NCBI GenBank assembly: GCA_021783175.1
Contig: JAJXUF010000051.1
Span: 1-21,096, forward strand
DNA from: Pseudomonadota bacterium
GTDB lineage: Bacteria; Pseudomonadota; Gammaproteobacteria; Acidiferrobacterales; UBA6901
DNA: 21,096 nt
Direction of reading: 5' to 3'
The translations under genes and the position numbers were made by a program. The notes beneath the pieces are model-generated. The model had not been told where the DNA came from and did not search any database. It saw nothing but the letters and a program-made list of their open reading frames with translations. Positions 7,028 to 16,117 of the stretch are shown here, piece after piece (position 1 is the first letter of the stretch; the number at the start of each line of letters is the position of its first letter).

Positions 7028-7387
7028 GTGAAAATCCCTTCTTTGTTGTGCGGCCTGTTGTTTGCATTAGTATGTTTGACGGCGTATCCCGATAGCGCCC
7101 TCAAACCGTTCAAAATTACATTTCAGACCACCGACTGCAACGGGCAAACCGGCATGGCCAGCGTGGACGTCGATCGTGTCGACAGAATTCAGACCATCGA
7201 TTGTCCGACGCCTTCTGGCCGCACTCTGAAACAGGTGCTGGTGAGATCCGGACCCGGTCTGACAAGCTATGATGCTTTTACCGTCACTAATGACGAGTCT
7301 TCACGCATCCAGCGACAGATAGACAGTTATATGCACGCCCGTCAGAAGGCGCTGGAGGAAGGCAAGTCGCTGATTATTGAACACTGA
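7028..7387 (+). CDS. Small exported protein of unknown function, two cysteines
   Basis: I do not recognise the family. The predicted product is 119 residues and starts with a signal peptide: a lysine, a hydrophobic core (residues 4-20, LLCGLLFALVCL region) and a likely cleavage near PDSA (21-24). The mature part is about 95 residues with two cysteines, C37 and C59, which could form a periplasmic disulfide. The C-terminus is a charged helix-like stretch (QRQIDSYMHARQKALEEGK). The GTG at 7028 is chosen because GAGGAGG lies 8 nt upstream and the signal peptide begins there; a frame extending back to 6977 would bury it. The gene has its own promoter and is divergent from the VIT1/CCC1 gene. A link to metal handling is possible but unsupported. 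Confidence 0.75.
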   Translation: MKIPSLLCGLLFALVCLTAYPDSALKPFKITFQTTDCNGQTGMASVDVDRVDRIQTIDCPTPSGRTLKQVLVRSGPGLTSYDAFTVTNDESSRIQRQIDSYMHARQKALEEGKSLIIEH

Positions 7388-7671
7388 AAATCGACTGCGA
7401 TTCGATCTGGGGCGCGCGATCTTAGGCTGTGTCTGAATACTGGCCACAAACCCATTAATTTGCATACCCTTGCACGAAAGACTACAAGACCCTGGATGCC
7501 TGAAAACACAAACAGAGAAGTGGACTTTGTCTTGCTTGGCGGCACGAGGTTGGCCGCGCTTCCGGCGGCAGCAAATGCCGGAGCAGGCAATTATTGCATA
7601 AAGATCAGCGATGACCTTCTGCACCTGAGTAGTACAACAGGCCTCTCACGTAGATACATATCGATTCAGGC

Positions 7672-8556
7672 ATGCGCAAAGTAATCATTGTTGGCTGCGG
7701 CTATGTTGGCAAACGCGTTGCGGCCCTGTGGCGGATGCGCGACGCCTTGGTCTACGCGACGGCGCGCCACTCCAAAAGCCTCGAGGAATTGCGCTCGCTC
7801 GGCATCGAGGCTCTTCATGTTGATCTGGACGATCCGAAATCGCTCGCGGCGCTCGACATCGAGCACTGTCTGCTTTATTACTTTGCGCCACCTGCGGCGA
7901 GCGGACAACTTGATGGGCGAATGCGTGTTTTCCTCGACATCCTCGGGGCAACCAGAATACCGCAGAAGATTGTATACATCAGCACAACAGGCGTTTATGG
8001 TGATCGGCATGGCGCGTGGGTAACCGAGGACTCGCCCGTCGATCCGCAGACGCCTCGCGCACGTCGTCGCCTGGACGCAGAGAACATTTTGCGCGCCTGG
8101 GGTCGTCAACATGCTGCTGCGGTGGTGATTTTGCGGGTACCGGGTATCTATGGGCCGGGCCGGCTCCCCGTGGATGCGATCCGCTCGCACCGGCCGGTGG
8201 TGCAACAGAGTGAATGCGGATTCTCAAATCGCATACATGTCGATGACCTAGCGCAGATTTGTGTCGCGGCTGCAGACTACGGCCCGGGTGATGCCATCTA
8301 TAACGCCAGTGATGGCAGCCCAGGTACAATGACCGATTATTTCAACGCGGTTGCCGATGCGCTTGGCCTGCAACGTCCTCCAGTGATTAGCCGTGCCGAA
8401 GCAGCGCAGATCCTTAGCGCGGAAATGCTCTCCTATCTTAGCGAATCACGACGCATCGACAATCGACGAATGCTTGATGAGCTCGGCGTTACGCTCCGCT
8501 ACCCAGATCTGGAAACGGGTCTCAGGGCGAGCATCAAAGAAGAATCTACCGCCTAG
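7672..8556 (+). CDS. NAD(P)-binding SDR/epimerase-like protein (YeeZ type)
   Basis: A 294-residue cytoplasmic protein of the extended/atypical SDR superfamily. The N-terminal nucleotide-binding motif is VIIVGCGYVGKR (4-15). The conserved serine/threonine strand reads YISTTGVYGD, followed by WVTEDSPVDP and RARRRLDAE. The usual catalytic YxxxK is not present in its normal place. This matches the YeeZ-like subgroup, in which arginine-rich RxRRxxAE replaces it, so classical dehydrogenase chemistry is doubtful. Further family features are VILRVPGIYGPGR and the FSNRIHVDDLAQ stretch. The start at 7672 places the Rossmann motif correctly; AGG lies only a few bases upstream. Its TAG stop overlaps the stop of the convergent DsrS-like gene at a shared CTAG. 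The substrate is unknown. Confidence 0.87.
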   Translation: MRKVIIVGCGYVGKRVAALWRMRDALVYATARHSKSLEELRSLGIEALHVDLDDPKSLAALDIEHCLLYYFAPPAASGQLDGRMRVFLDILGATRIPQKIVYISTTGVYGDRHGAWVTEDSPVDPQTPRARRRLDAENILRAWGRQHAAAVVILRVPGIYGPGRLPVDAIRSHRPVVQQSECGFSNRIHVDDLAQICVAAADYGPGDAIYNASDGSPGTMTDYFNAVADALGLQRPPVISRAEAAQILSAEMLSYLSESRRIDNRRMLDELGVTLRYPDLETGLRASIKEESTA

Positions 8557-9695
8557 CCGCTGACCTCGCCGCGCAGTACGGCGTATTGCTTGAGGATAGA
8601 ACTTACCAGCGGCTCCATCTTCTTATTCATGACGGTCCCAACCGCTGTAGTGTGAGAAAAGATCGGATCCAGAAGCGACTCGCTCACTTGCGCCAGAGCT
8701 AGTAGCGCAATGATTTCCTGTTGCAAAGATGAAAGCGAATGCACCATTGTTGCGAGTGGTCGATCATCCGGTGCTGGCTGCAGCGCATCGCGAATCTGCT
8801 GGTGGGCCGACGCGACGGCTGCGTCCATGTCGCGAGGTGGTTCATCCAGCGACATCGCACCGCGGAAAAAGCGACCTACGGCATTCATAAGACAGATCGC
8901 GGCCTCCTGGGTGCCAGGTTTGCGCAAAATACGCTCTGACACCGCCATGAAACTCTGGCCGGACTTGCCTAAAAGTCGCAGCATGCGCAAGGCGTAATCA
9001 TTGCCCGCATGCGCTAGCGATTCCAGCACACTGAGGTATTGAGCAAGGTCCGCCCGCGCCGGCATTTGGTCGGGAAGTACATCCGGCGTCGCTTCTAGAA
9101 AACCGATTTGATAAATGTTCTTGTGGCGCCCCTTCTCCCAAATACGCCGCCGAACCTCGTCGTCGACAAGCCCAGGTTGGAGCACCAGGCGGACGGTCGC
9201 AATAACGGGAAGTGGCTCGGTCTCGAAAGGTAGGTACTCGACCAAATATTCGGCAAGCACCTTACCCATAAGGCCATTTACTACGCACTCACGTTCAAGC
9301 ATGCAGCGTGCGATATCCGCGGTTGGCAGCGCCCACCATGCACGACGGGCCAGCTCGTCGGTAAGTCCAGTGGCACCGGCGACCGCAACCACTGCCTCCG
9401 GCTCCCCCAGCATGAGCAATTCGGCAAGACGCGCGTCCCGCGCCTGACCCATGCGCGTCCAACGCTGCAGGAAGGCCGGATAACCGCCGGGTGATCCCAG
9501 CACGTGTCCGGACAGCAGCTCGCGCACCGACCGCAAATACTGTTCAGCACGGCCGGTGGGGTTAAGTTTGACCTTTGCTTCCTGGTCCCCGTAGAGACCG
9601 TACACGGTCATGTTCTGCTCATCCACCCGAATCGCCTCAATGGGGTTGGATAGCAGAACATTCAGCCGCAAGAAATCCTGGTCACTGAGCTCCAT
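8553..9695 (-). CDS. DsrS-like protein
   Basis: A 380-residue soluble protein with no signal peptide or membrane segment, mostly predicted helical. From memory of the family, the N-terminal pattern (RLNVLLSNP..AIRVDE, HVLGSPGGYP, QRWTRMGQ), LLMLGEPEAVVAVAGA, the ELARRAWWALP stretch and VEYLPFETEP resemble proteins annotated as sulfur reduction protein DsrS. In Allochromatium vinosum dsrS lies at the end of the dsr sulfur-oxidation operon and its protein has been discussed in control of dsr expression rather than catalysis. No other dsr gene is present here. Instead it is the third gene of an operon with MoxR and a DUF2201 protein, 33 bp after the latter. If the recollection is wrong, this is a conserved hypothetical helical-repeat-like protein. 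Its stop overlaps the convergent SDR gene's stop. Confidence 0.6.
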   Translation of the reverse strand: MELSDQDFLRLNVLLSNPIEAIRVDEQNMTVYGLYGDQEAKVKLNPTGRAEQYLRSVRELLSGHVLGSPGGYPAFLQRWTRMGQARDARLAELLMLGEPEAVVAVAGATGLTDELARRAWWALPTADIARCMLERECVVNGLMGKVLAEYLVEYLPFETEPLPVIATVRLVLQPGLVDDEVRRRIWEKGRHKNIYQIGFLEATPDVLPDQMPARADLAQYLSVLESLAHAGNDYALRMLRLLGKSGQSFMAVSERILRKPGTQEAAICLMNAVGRFFRGAMSLDEPPRDMDAAVASAHQQIRDALQPAPDDRPLATMVHSLSSLQQEIIALLALAQVSESLLDPIFSHTTAVGTVMNKKMEPLVSSILKQYAVLRGEVSG

Positions 9696-9728
9696 GGTTC
9701 CGCCGAGCGGCGCGAATGCGCCCGCAAT

Positions 9729-10964
9729 TTAGTTCAATTGAATGCGCTGGCCCCAAGGTACCGGAGCCTTGCCCTTTACCAGCCAAATTACGGGGAAAAC
9801 CGGGGGATTTTCGGGAAATTCGCCGTCTGCGTCGGTGAAATAAAGCAAAAGGTCAGGCTGGCGGTCTTGCCGCTCTATCCAGTCAAAGGCCGGGGCGAAG
9901 CTAGTTCCGCCTCCCCCAGACAATGCCTCCGGCAATGTCAGTTCCTCCCATGGCTCGTAACGCCAGGGACCGTCTTCGCTCATCTTGTCGTCGCACGCAT
10001 GTAGTGTAATTCGGGCGCGCAGCTGGCCCTTGAGGGCATCGACCTCGGCCAGAAACTCGCGCATTTCACTGTCGCCAATCGATCCGCTGGTATCGAGTAT
10101 GACCGCCAGCTCGACCTGACTACTGCGCAGACTGGGCAGGATTGCCTGTCCTTCCCTGCGCGAGGGACGCATAAAACTGTAATCGTCACGCGCCGTCGCG
10201 CTCATATAGCGTGCAAGCAACATACGCCACGGCAATTGCGGCTGCAGTAAGTGATCCACTAGCCGCGCCATGGATGCACTCAGTCTTCCCGCCTGCATCG
10301 CCTGCTGAGCAGCCCCGGCGAGACGCTGGCGCCATTGCACGCCCAGCGTCTCGCGTTCGTGTTCATTCAGCGGTTCCGGCTGTCGCGCGCCTTGTTCAGA
10401 CCCAGGCGACGCGCCTTTGCCCTCTTCAGGGCTTGCTTCATGCGGTACATGACTAGCCCCACCGTCATCACCAGAGCCACCGCGCCCCGAGTCATTGCCT
10501 TCCTTCCCGTCATCATCGTAAAGATGCTGATCAAGCGGCTCCTGATCGTCATTTTCCTGGATACAGGGATAGATTTCCTCGGCGGTCATGCCATCGTAGC
10601 AATCAAGCACGAGCGTGCCGGGCGGTGGCAAAAGACCGTCATCCATCAACAGGGGGTTGACCGCGTAATCGCAAGCCAAGTCCCATCTCTGTTTTACACG
10701 GTGCTGACGGCGCATGAAATGCGCCAATGCACAGTGCAAAGCTTCGTGCGCGAGCACGAACTGCGTTTGCTCCAGATTCAGGGCAGAGATGTAGTCACGA
10801 TTATAATAAAAGCTGCGCGCATCAGTAGCCGTCGTCTTGCACCACGAGGGATCACCCGGGACCATTGGCAATCTCAGCACCAGCGCACCGAGAAATGGCT
10901 TGTCTAAGATGAGTCTCGCGCGCGCCGCCGCGAGCTTCGTCTCGATTTCATTTTTCGCGGCCAT
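9729..10964 (-). CDS. DUF2201 putative metallopeptidase with C-terminal VWA-like domain
   Basis: A 411-residue protein in three parts. The N-terminal DUF2201 domain carries a zinc-peptidase-like HEALH motif (73-77) followed by WDLACDYAVN (94-103), a likely third-ligand region. An acidic, glycine-rich low-complexity linker spans about 135-205. The C-terminal VWA-like domain has the metal-ion-dependent adhesion site DTSGS (291-295), GGGTSF (351-356) and the TDADG segment (377-381). Such proteins commonly pair with MoxR AAA+ ATPases and are thought to act as chaperones or metal-insertion/activation partners; peptidase activity is not shown for the family as far as I know. The ATG at 10964 lies 5 bp after the moxR stop, so the two are almost certainly cotranscribed. 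The DsrS-like gene follows by 33 bp and may be functionally linked. Confidence 0.9.
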   Translation of the reverse strand: MAAKNEIETKLAAARARLILDKPFLGALVLRLPMVPGDPSWCKTTATDARSFYYNRDYISALNLEQTQFVLAHEALHCALAHFMRRQHRVKQRWDLACDYAVNPLLMDDGLLPPPGTLVLDCYDGMTAEEIYPCIQENDDQEPLDQHLYDDDGKEGNDSGRGGSGDDGGASHVPHEASPEEGKGASPGSEQGARQPEPLNEHERETLGVQWRQRLAGAAQQAMQAGRLSASMARLVDHLLQPQLPWRMLLARYMSATARDDYSFMRPSRREGQAILPSLRSSQVELAVILDTSGSIGDSEMREFLAEVDALKGQLRARITLHACDDKMSEDGPWRYEPWEELTLPEALSGGGGTSFAPAFDWIERQDRQPDLLLYFTDADGEFPENPPVFPVIWLVKGKAPVPWGQRIQLN

Positions 10965-10969
10965 CGAAT

Positions 10970-12016
10970 TTACATATCGAACAGCATTACGTCCGCAATA
11001 TTTTTCGCCCAGCTACTGAACTGGGGCAGCGAGAACAACTTGCGACCTACCGCCCGCTGCATGTCGGACACGAGCATCACTCCCATTTCGCGCTGCGGAA
11101 AACGGCCCGCGTAGTCCAAAATGTGGCCGTAGACACGGTTTTCGTCCGCTGTGTCGCGCACGCGTAGCGCCCTTCCCACGAGTGCCGTGGCCACCGCATA
11201 TTGCAGATCGGTTTCGCGCGGCACGGGCACAGTTTCGCCGCTAATGATTGCGTCGATGTCGGGCAAGTTGTCGAGATTGTCGACAAAAGCCTGCAACTCA
11301 ATAGCCGCCGCCGGACCGACACAAGCCTGCAGGGCACCGCGTAACAAATCCGGCTGATCGCCGAATTTCTGCAACGCACGATGGGCAAATTCCCAAGAAC
11401 GCGGACTGGGAAATGCCACCGGGTTATGCGCGGCATTGAAATCAAACAGCAGCTCCGGACGAAAACGCAAAAATGCGATGACGCGCTCATCGATGTCATT
11501 CGCGTAGGCCCAAATAACCCAATCATCCAGATGGGCCTCCACTTCAAAATGCGAGAATCGATTCGCCAGCGGAGCCGGCATGCTGTAGGTCACTCCGCGG
11601 TCGCCTTGACGATTGCCGGCGGCAAATATCGCCCACTGATCCGGTATTCGATAGGCGCCAAGGCGCCGATCGAGTATGAGCTGATAAGCTGCCGCCGAAA
11701 CAGTCGGCGCAGCCGAGGTGATCTCATCCAGAAACAATATCCCTGCTGGCCCATGGCGCACGACATCAGGAAGCATCGCCGGAATCGCCCATTCCACCAG
11801 TCCGTCGACGCGAAAGGGTATGCCGCGTAGGTCTGTGGGCTCCATCTGAGACAGGCGGATATCGACAACGGGAACGGCATGCCGGGCAGCGATTTGCGCA
11901 ACCATCTGCGACTTCCCGACCCCTGGGGGGCCCCATAGCATTACGGGAGTGTGGTGGCCTTCCCGGGCACTAGTGAATTCCCGGTCCAAAATGGCAAGCA
12001 GGTGCAGCGGACGCAT
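10970..12016 (-). CDS. MoxR family AAA+ ATPase
   Basis: A 348-residue ATPase. Walker A is GPPGVGKS (29-36), Walker B ILFLDE (93-98) and sensor 1 AAGN (132-135). The LSQMEPTDLRGIP block after the first strand is typical of MoxR proteins that pair with VWA-domain partners. MoxR ATPases use ATP hydrolysis to remodel or activate target enzymes, often by helping insert a cofactor or metal. The ATG at 12016 has GGAG 5 nt upstream and gives normal length; a GTG at 12061 lies almost on the expected transcription start and is less likely. A TATACT box is at 12067-12072. It is the first gene of a three-gene minus-strand operon with the DUF2201/VWA partner 5 bp downstream, then the DsrS-like gene. The cognate target is not known from sequence. 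Confidence 0.92.
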   Translation of the reverse strand: MRPLHLLAILDREFTSAREGHHTPVMLWGPPGVGKSQMVAQIAARHAVPVVDIRLSQMEPTDLRGIPFRVDGLVEWAIPAMLPDVVRHGPAGILFLDEITSAAPTVSAAAYQLILDRRLGAYRIPDQWAIFAAGNRQGDRGVTYSMPAPLANRFSHFEVEAHLDDWVIWAYANDIDERVIAFLRFRPELLFDFNAAHNPVAFPSPRSWEFAHRALQKFGDQPDLLRGALQACVGPAAAIELQAFVDNLDNLPDIDAIISGETVPVPRETDLQYAVATALVGRALRVRDTADENRVYGHILDYAGRFPQREMGVMLVSDMQRAVGRKLFSLPQFSSWAKNIADVMLFDM

Positions 12017-12066
12017 GACTTCTCCATCGAAAGCGACTTGGAAAGGACTGTCGCAGAACACGAACC

Positions 12067-12072
12067 AGTATA
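12067..12072 (-). promoter_or_regulatory. Candidate -10 box for the moxR operon
   Basis: The minus strand reads TATACT (5 of 6), 50 bp upstream of the moxR ATG. No good -35 is found at 16-18 bp; TTGCCC lies at 20 bp. It falls in the 106 bp gap downstream of the molybdopterin oxidoreductase gene, which supports a transcript separate from that gene. The match is modest. Confidence 0.32.
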
Positions 12073-12122
12073 CAAGATTTGGTCCCGCCTTAGGGCAAAA
12101 CCAATCAATTCGGCGTGTGGCG

Positions 12123-14342
12123 CTACGCCAATTTCGTGAGAATTACCGGCAAACGTCGAATACGCCGACCAGTGGCGGCGAATATGGCGTTCGTTAACGC
12201 TGGCGCGATCGGGGGCACGCCCGGCTCGCCCACGCCACCCGGTTCGGCCGAGCTGGAAACGATGTGCACATCTACCGTGGGCATTTCATCGATACGTAAA
12301 ACCGGATAATCGGTGAAGTTATGCTGCTGGACTCTGCCGCGTAAAAGGGTAACTTCTTCCTTAAGCGCCGCGCTTAGGCCAAAAACAACCGCACTCTCCA
12401 TCTGGGATTCGACAATCGCGGGATTAACAACGATACCGCAGTCCACGGCGCATACTACGTGGTGCACTCGTACGTGCCCCTCGTCTGTGACTGACACCTC
12501 AACAACTTGAGCCACATGACTACCGAAGGACGAATGCGCTGCAATCCCGCGGTAGCGGCCTGCGACCGCCGGTTTCCCCCAGCCTGACTTCGCGGCGGCC
12601 AGGTCCAGCACAGCCTGCAGGCGCGGCGCGGTTGCGAGCAGTTTTCGGCGAAAAGCATAGGGGTCAGCTTTAACTGTATTGGCGATCTCGTCGATGAAAC
12701 TCTCGACGACAAAAGCGTTCTGCGAATGGCCCACCGAACGCCAAAAGCCTACCGGTACGCCGGAATCATGACACACATAATCGATCGCAATGTTATCAAT
12801 GGCGTAAGGAATGTCGGCGGCGCCCTCCACTGAAGACGAATCAGTTAGGAAACCCGCAATATAGCCCGCAACATCTGCCGTTGCGCGGCGGGCCAGTAAT
12901 GGTAACCATCCGGGCAGAAGGGCTGGTGCGAACTCAGGCACCACGCGAGCCATTATCGAAGGACCGACAATACGATGCGTCCATGCTACTACGTCTGCCG
13001 TTTTATCGAGACCCGCGTGCATAACATGAAAGGTGGCTGGACGATAGTAGTCATGGCGCACGTCTTCTTCGCGCGACCAAATTAGCTGAACCGGTTGACC
13101 TACGGCTTGGGCGATGCGCACGGCTTGTGCCACGAAATCCTGCTCACTACGTCTGCCGAATCCGCCGCCCAGGTAGGTGGTGTGCACAACAACCGCGGAA
13201 CGTGGCAGCCCGGCAATCTCGGCGGCGACCTCCTGCGCACCGGACTGTGCCTGGGTGGGTACCCATAGCTCGCAGCGATCAGACCGCACGTCCGCAGTAC
13301 AGTTCATGGGCTCCATGGTCGCATGTGCGAGGAACGGTAGTTCGTACTCGCCGCGCAAAACATGCACCGCTCGTTCGAGCGCCCGCCCGGCATCTCCTTG
13401 GTGGCGCACACTGCGCCCCGTGGTCAGCGCAAGTTGCCGGTACTCACTGCGGATGGAATCGCTCGAAAGTTGCGTGTGAGTTCCATCGTTCCATTCGCAC
13501 ATAACCGAACCAATCGCGCTTTGCGCCTGCCACCAAGTATCCGCAACAACGGCGACAGCGTCACCTAGCGGAACCACCGCTCGGACGCCAGGCATAACCT
13601 TGGCACGGCTGTCGTCCACACGCGACAGCTTTCCCCCAAAGACAGGTGCCTGCGCGATCGCCGCAAATAGCATGCCGGGTACTCGCACATCTATGCCGAA
13701 TTGGGCGCTGCCATTGACCTTGGACGGTGTATCCAGCCGTGGAATGCGGGCACCTATGACACGGAAAGCTTGTGCCGGTTTCAGCGCGACTTTGGGTGGA
13801 GCTTTGAGTTTGGCCGCACTGGCGGAAAGTGCCCCGTAGGAGATGCGCTGCACAGGATGTGCACCTGTCACGAATCCGTTGTCGGCGCGACAGAGTTCCG
13901 GAGACAGATTCCAGAGACGGGCTGCCGCCTCTACTAGCAGAGTCCGCGCCACGGCGCCGGCTTCGCGCAGTTGTTTCCAAGATGCCCTTACGCTGGTGCT
14001 ACCACCCGTCGCCTGTAGTCGAAGAATGGTATTGGCGTATCTGGCGGTATCCGCGAGGGCGAACTCGACATGAATCGCCGCGGGATCAACCTCGAGTTCC
14101 TCCGCCACTAACATGGGCAATGCGGTTGTCACACCCTGACCCATCTCGGATTTGTCCACGATCACCGTAACGCGGTCATCCGCATCGATGCGGACCCAGG
14201 CATTGGGTTCGAAACAAGCGTGACTTGTCGAATCGACACCAGAAGCGACCGCGGGTTCCCAGCCGACACCAACAAGAAGTCCGCCCGCAACACCCGCGCA
14301 GATCTTGATGAACTGTCGTCTATCGTGATTTGTTCCTGTCAT
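12123..14342 (-). CDS. Tat-exported molybdopterin-binding oxidoreductase subunit (xanthine dehydrogenase family, IorB type)
   Basis: A 739-residue protein. The N-terminus has a twin-arginine signal (RRQFIK, residues 8-13, then a hydrophobic [12 protein letters not shown]), so the folded cofactor-loaded protein is expected in the periplasm. The body shows aldehyde-oxidase/xanthine-dehydrogenase large-subunit features: the early DKSEMGQGV stretch, [10 protein letters not shown], and near the C-terminus [14 protein letters not shown], whose glutamate (about residue 706) is the likely catalytic base. This is the arrangement of isoquinoline 1-oxidoreductase beta subunits, which normally work with a small [2Fe-2S] subunit and often a cytochrome c. 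Neither partner gene lies next to it in this window. The ATG at 14342 has GGAG 6 nt upstream. Length is typical. The substrate, probably an N-heterocycle or aldehyde, cannot be named. Confidence 0.9.
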   Translation of the reverse strand: MTGTNHDRRQFIKICAGVAGGLLVGVGWEPAVASGVDSTSHACFEPNAWVRIDADDRVTVIVDKSEMGQGVTTALPMLVAEELEVDPAAIHVEFALADTARYANTILRLQATGGSTSVRASWKQLREAGAVARTLLVEAAARLWNLSPELCRADNGFVTGAHPVQRISYGALSASAAKLKAPPKVALKPAQAFRVIGARIPRLDTPSKVNGSAQFGIDVRVPGMLFAAIAQAPVFGGKLSRVDDSRAKVMPGVRAVVPLGDAVAVVADTWWQAQSAIGSVMCEWNDGTHTQLSSDSIRSEYRQLALTTGRSVRHQGDAGRALERAVHVLRGEYELPFLAHATMEPMNCTADVRSDRCELWVPTQAQSGAQEVAAEIAGLPRSAVVVHTTYLGGGFGRRSEQDFVAQAVRIAQAVGQPVQLIWSREEDVRHDYYRPATFHVMHAGLDKTADVVAWTHRIVGPSIMARVVPEFAPALLPGWLPLLARRATADVAGYIAGFLTDSSSVEGAADIPYAIDNIAIDYVCHDSGVPVGFWRSVGHSQNAFVVESFIDEIANTVKADPYAFRRKLLATAPRLQAVLDLAAAKSGWGKPAVAGRYRGIAAHSSFGSHVAQVVEVSVTDEGHVRVHHVVCAVDCGIVVNPAIVESQMESAVVFGLSAALKEEVTLLRGRVQQHNFTDYPVLRIDEMPTVDVHIVSSSAEPGGVGEPGVPPIAPALTNAIFAATGRRIRRLPVILTKLA

Positions 14343-14665
14343 CGCTATCTCCGACAGCGCAGTGAAGTCATTCTAGTCTGCCGCAATAGTTCTGTCTTGG
14401 AGAGAATTGAGAGAAGCCGCCTTTAGCAACGAACAGGATCTGCGCAGCCCCCATCGATGTCACGACGAATCCGCGGCGACAACTCGCGTTACTCAAATTG
14501 CACCGCGGTTGGCGACCGTACATAAGTGGCAGTGGTACGGCGTCAGCATACTCATATAGCAGCGGGATACACAAGTTAATGCGGTGAAGCATCGCAATTT
14601 ACTTCACTTACCAGAAACTAGCGCAGACAAGATCCAAAAACTCCCAATGCACCGCCGAGCGATGC
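14343..14665. other. Intergenic region upstream of the molybdopterin subunit gene
   Basis: About 320 bp lie between the PilZ-like gene and the molybdopterin subunit gene, both on minus. No frame shows a [2Fe-2S] subunit, cytochrome or other recognisable product; the longest minus frame (14368-14592) has no family resemblance. The region probably holds the subunit gene's promoter, but I could not assign -10 and -35 boxes. Confidence 0.5.
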
Positions 14666-15082
14666 CTACTCTCTGGGAAATTCTTCGAGTGCGGGAAAAT
14701 CATGGGCGAACTTGCGAATCCACTCGAGTGCGGCTTCTTGCCGCGAAAGGTCGCGGCCTTCACGCTCGCGCAGCTCTTTGCGGTAATGCTCAATGTGGCA
14801 AACCTGCTGAACCATTCGCGCCTGAAAACGATCAACCTTATCCGCAAAATCAACACCTATGGCAAAATGTCCCTTCTCCGGTCGACAGGACGAGACCAGC
14901 CCTGTCGTTTCGAGTACCGGGCATTCCCGTGGAAGGCGCAATTGAATTGAATCGCCAGGCTTCATTGGAGTCGCAGAAACAAACACGAGGCCTGAAGGGC
15001 CGATTTCCCGCAAAAAATCGAATTCGTCGGCCACTAGGCTATCAAGCGACAGGCTGCTTGTTTTTTTCGTATCCTCTTGCAT
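14666..15082 (-). CDS. PilZ-like domain protein
   Basis: A 138-residue soluble protein. The segment FLREIGPSGLVFVSATPMK, followed by a PGDSIQLRLP strand and later FAIGVDFAD, resembles the beta-barrel core of PilZ domains (the usual D.S..G turn reads GPSG here). The canonical c-di-GMP-binding RxxxR motif expected before the first strand is not evident, so nucleotide binding is doubtful. The C-terminal third is a charged helix (HIEHYRKELREREGRDLSRQ). The ATG at 15082 has AGGGGTG just upstream and is preferred over a longer frame to 15118. It lies 39 bp after the nitronate monooxygenase stop and is probably the last gene of that operon. An alternative reading is an unnamed small beta-barrel protein. 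Confidence 0.6.
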   Translation of the reverse strand: MQEDTKKTSSLSLDSLVADEFDFLREIGPSGLVFVSATPMKPGDSIQLRLPRECPVLETTGLVSSCRPEKGHFAIGVDFADKVDRFQARMVQQVCHIEHYRKELREREGRDLSRQEAALEWIRKFAHDFPALEEFPRE

Positions 15083-15121
15083 ATCACCCCTGCGGTGGCA
15101 CGCCGTTGCGTCACGCAAGGA

Positions 15122-16117
15122 TCATGCAGAAAGTGTGCCAGTAAGCCGGGCATCGCTTGCAGCGCGTGCGAATCTTCGCACAATGTCGCCAGCGGGTTCG
15201 ACCGCGTCAATACCTGCCACGCTCTTGCCCGCTTGCCAATAATTGCCGCTATCTGACGCAGAAAGTATGGAGTCGCGCAGATGCCGCAAGGAGCGCAGTA
15301 CATAGATCGTGCGCATGACGTGTTTCGTCCGCCGACCGCGCAACATCCAGCGTGCCAGCGGGCCGGCACGCAGGCCGATTTGTTCGACGTAGGGCGTACG
15401 TATTACTGCGACCGGGACACCGGTTAAACGCTCGCTCATGACAATGTCTTCTTCGCCAGCAGCGACAATCGCCGCTTTGTATGCAGTACCAGCCTGGCAC
15501 TCCGCGGTTGCGATGAAGCGGGTCCCCATCTGCACGCCGGCATATCCCATGTGCAGTGCTTCCACGAAGTCGCGTTCGGTGCCGATACCCCCGGCACAAA
15601 TAAGCGGAACACCAAGCGGGCTCAAATCCTTCCATAGAGTGCGCAAATCTCTGTTTCCTGCATGCCCGCCTGCACGGTTGTTCACCGCAATCAGGCCGTC
15701 CACACCGGCTTCGAGTCCCTTGTCAGCCCATTTGCGTTCGGTCACGTCATGATAGACAAAGCCGCCGACGGAGTGCACCCGCTCGACTACCCAGCCAGGC
15801 TTGCCCAGCGAAGTAATAAAGAAACGGACGCCTTCTTCCAGCGCAATGTCGATCCACCGGGACATGCGTGAAAGATAGCGGCGGGACGATTGCTCTATCA
15901 GCGCATTCATGCCAATCGGCCGCGTGGTCATGCTTCGGATCACACGCAGACCGGCACGAAAGTCGTGGCCGTAAACAAATGTCAGTGAAACCGGTTGAAC
16001 GATGCCGAGAGCACCGGCCTCAGACACTGCGGCAACAAGTTCCGGATTGCTGCAAGGATACATGGCACCGCAGATCAGCGGCACTTCGCAACCGGCATGA
16101 ACTGTAAAAGTCGTCAC
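15122..16117 (-). CDS. Nitronate monooxygenase family FMN enzyme (2-nitropropane dioxygenase-like)
   Basis: A 332-residue cytoplasmic TIM-barrel flavoprotein. Family features include [20 protein letters not shown] at the start, [10 protein letters not shown] with its conserved histidine (about 152), the phosphate-binding [11 protein letters not shown] (175-185) and [11 protein letters not shown] (194-204). Family members oxidise alkyl nitronates or reduce related compounds such as quinones or enoyl groups. The C-terminal [11 protein letters not shown] stretch is common to a proteobacterial subgroup of unknown substrate. I chose the GTG at 16117 because it overlaps the stop of the DUF4442 gene as GTGA, a typical translational-coupling arrangement; an ATG at 16156 would add 13 basic residues. 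It is the middle gene of a DUF4442-NMO-PilZ-like operon, divergent from fadD, which suggests a role around fatty-acid metabolism. Confidence 0.9.
   Translation of the reverse strand: MTTFTVHAGCEVPLICGAMYPCSNPELVAAVSEAGALGIVQPVSLTFVYGHDFRAGLRVIRSMTTRPIGMNALIEQSSRRYLSRMSRWIDIALEEGVRFFITSLGKPGWVVERVHSVGGFVYHDVTERKWADKGLEAGVDGLIAVNNRAGGHAGNRDLRTLWKDLSPLGVPLICAGGIGTERDFVEALHMGYAGVQMGTRFIATAECQAGTAYKAAIVAAGEEDIVMSERLTGVPVAVIRTPYVEQIGLRAGPLARWMLRGRRTKHVMRTIYVLRSLRHLRDSILSASDSGNYWQAGKSVAGIDAVEPAGDIVRRFARAASDARLTGTLSA

Noticed and set aside
7388..7671. Possible small gene (frame at 7460-7684) before the SDR gene
   Set aside because: It has no ribosome site and no recognisable motif, and it overlaps the SDR start; nothing else is seen in this 284 bp gap.
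10335..10907. Plus-strand open frame of 190 codons
   Set aside because: It is antisense to the DUF2201/VWA gene, whose HEALH and DTSGS motifs are convincing; there is no recognisable product.
14584..15144. Plus-strand open frame of 186 codons across the PilZ-like gene
   Set aside because: It has no family resemblance, and the minus-strand frame has a good ribosome site, operon spacing and a plausible domain.
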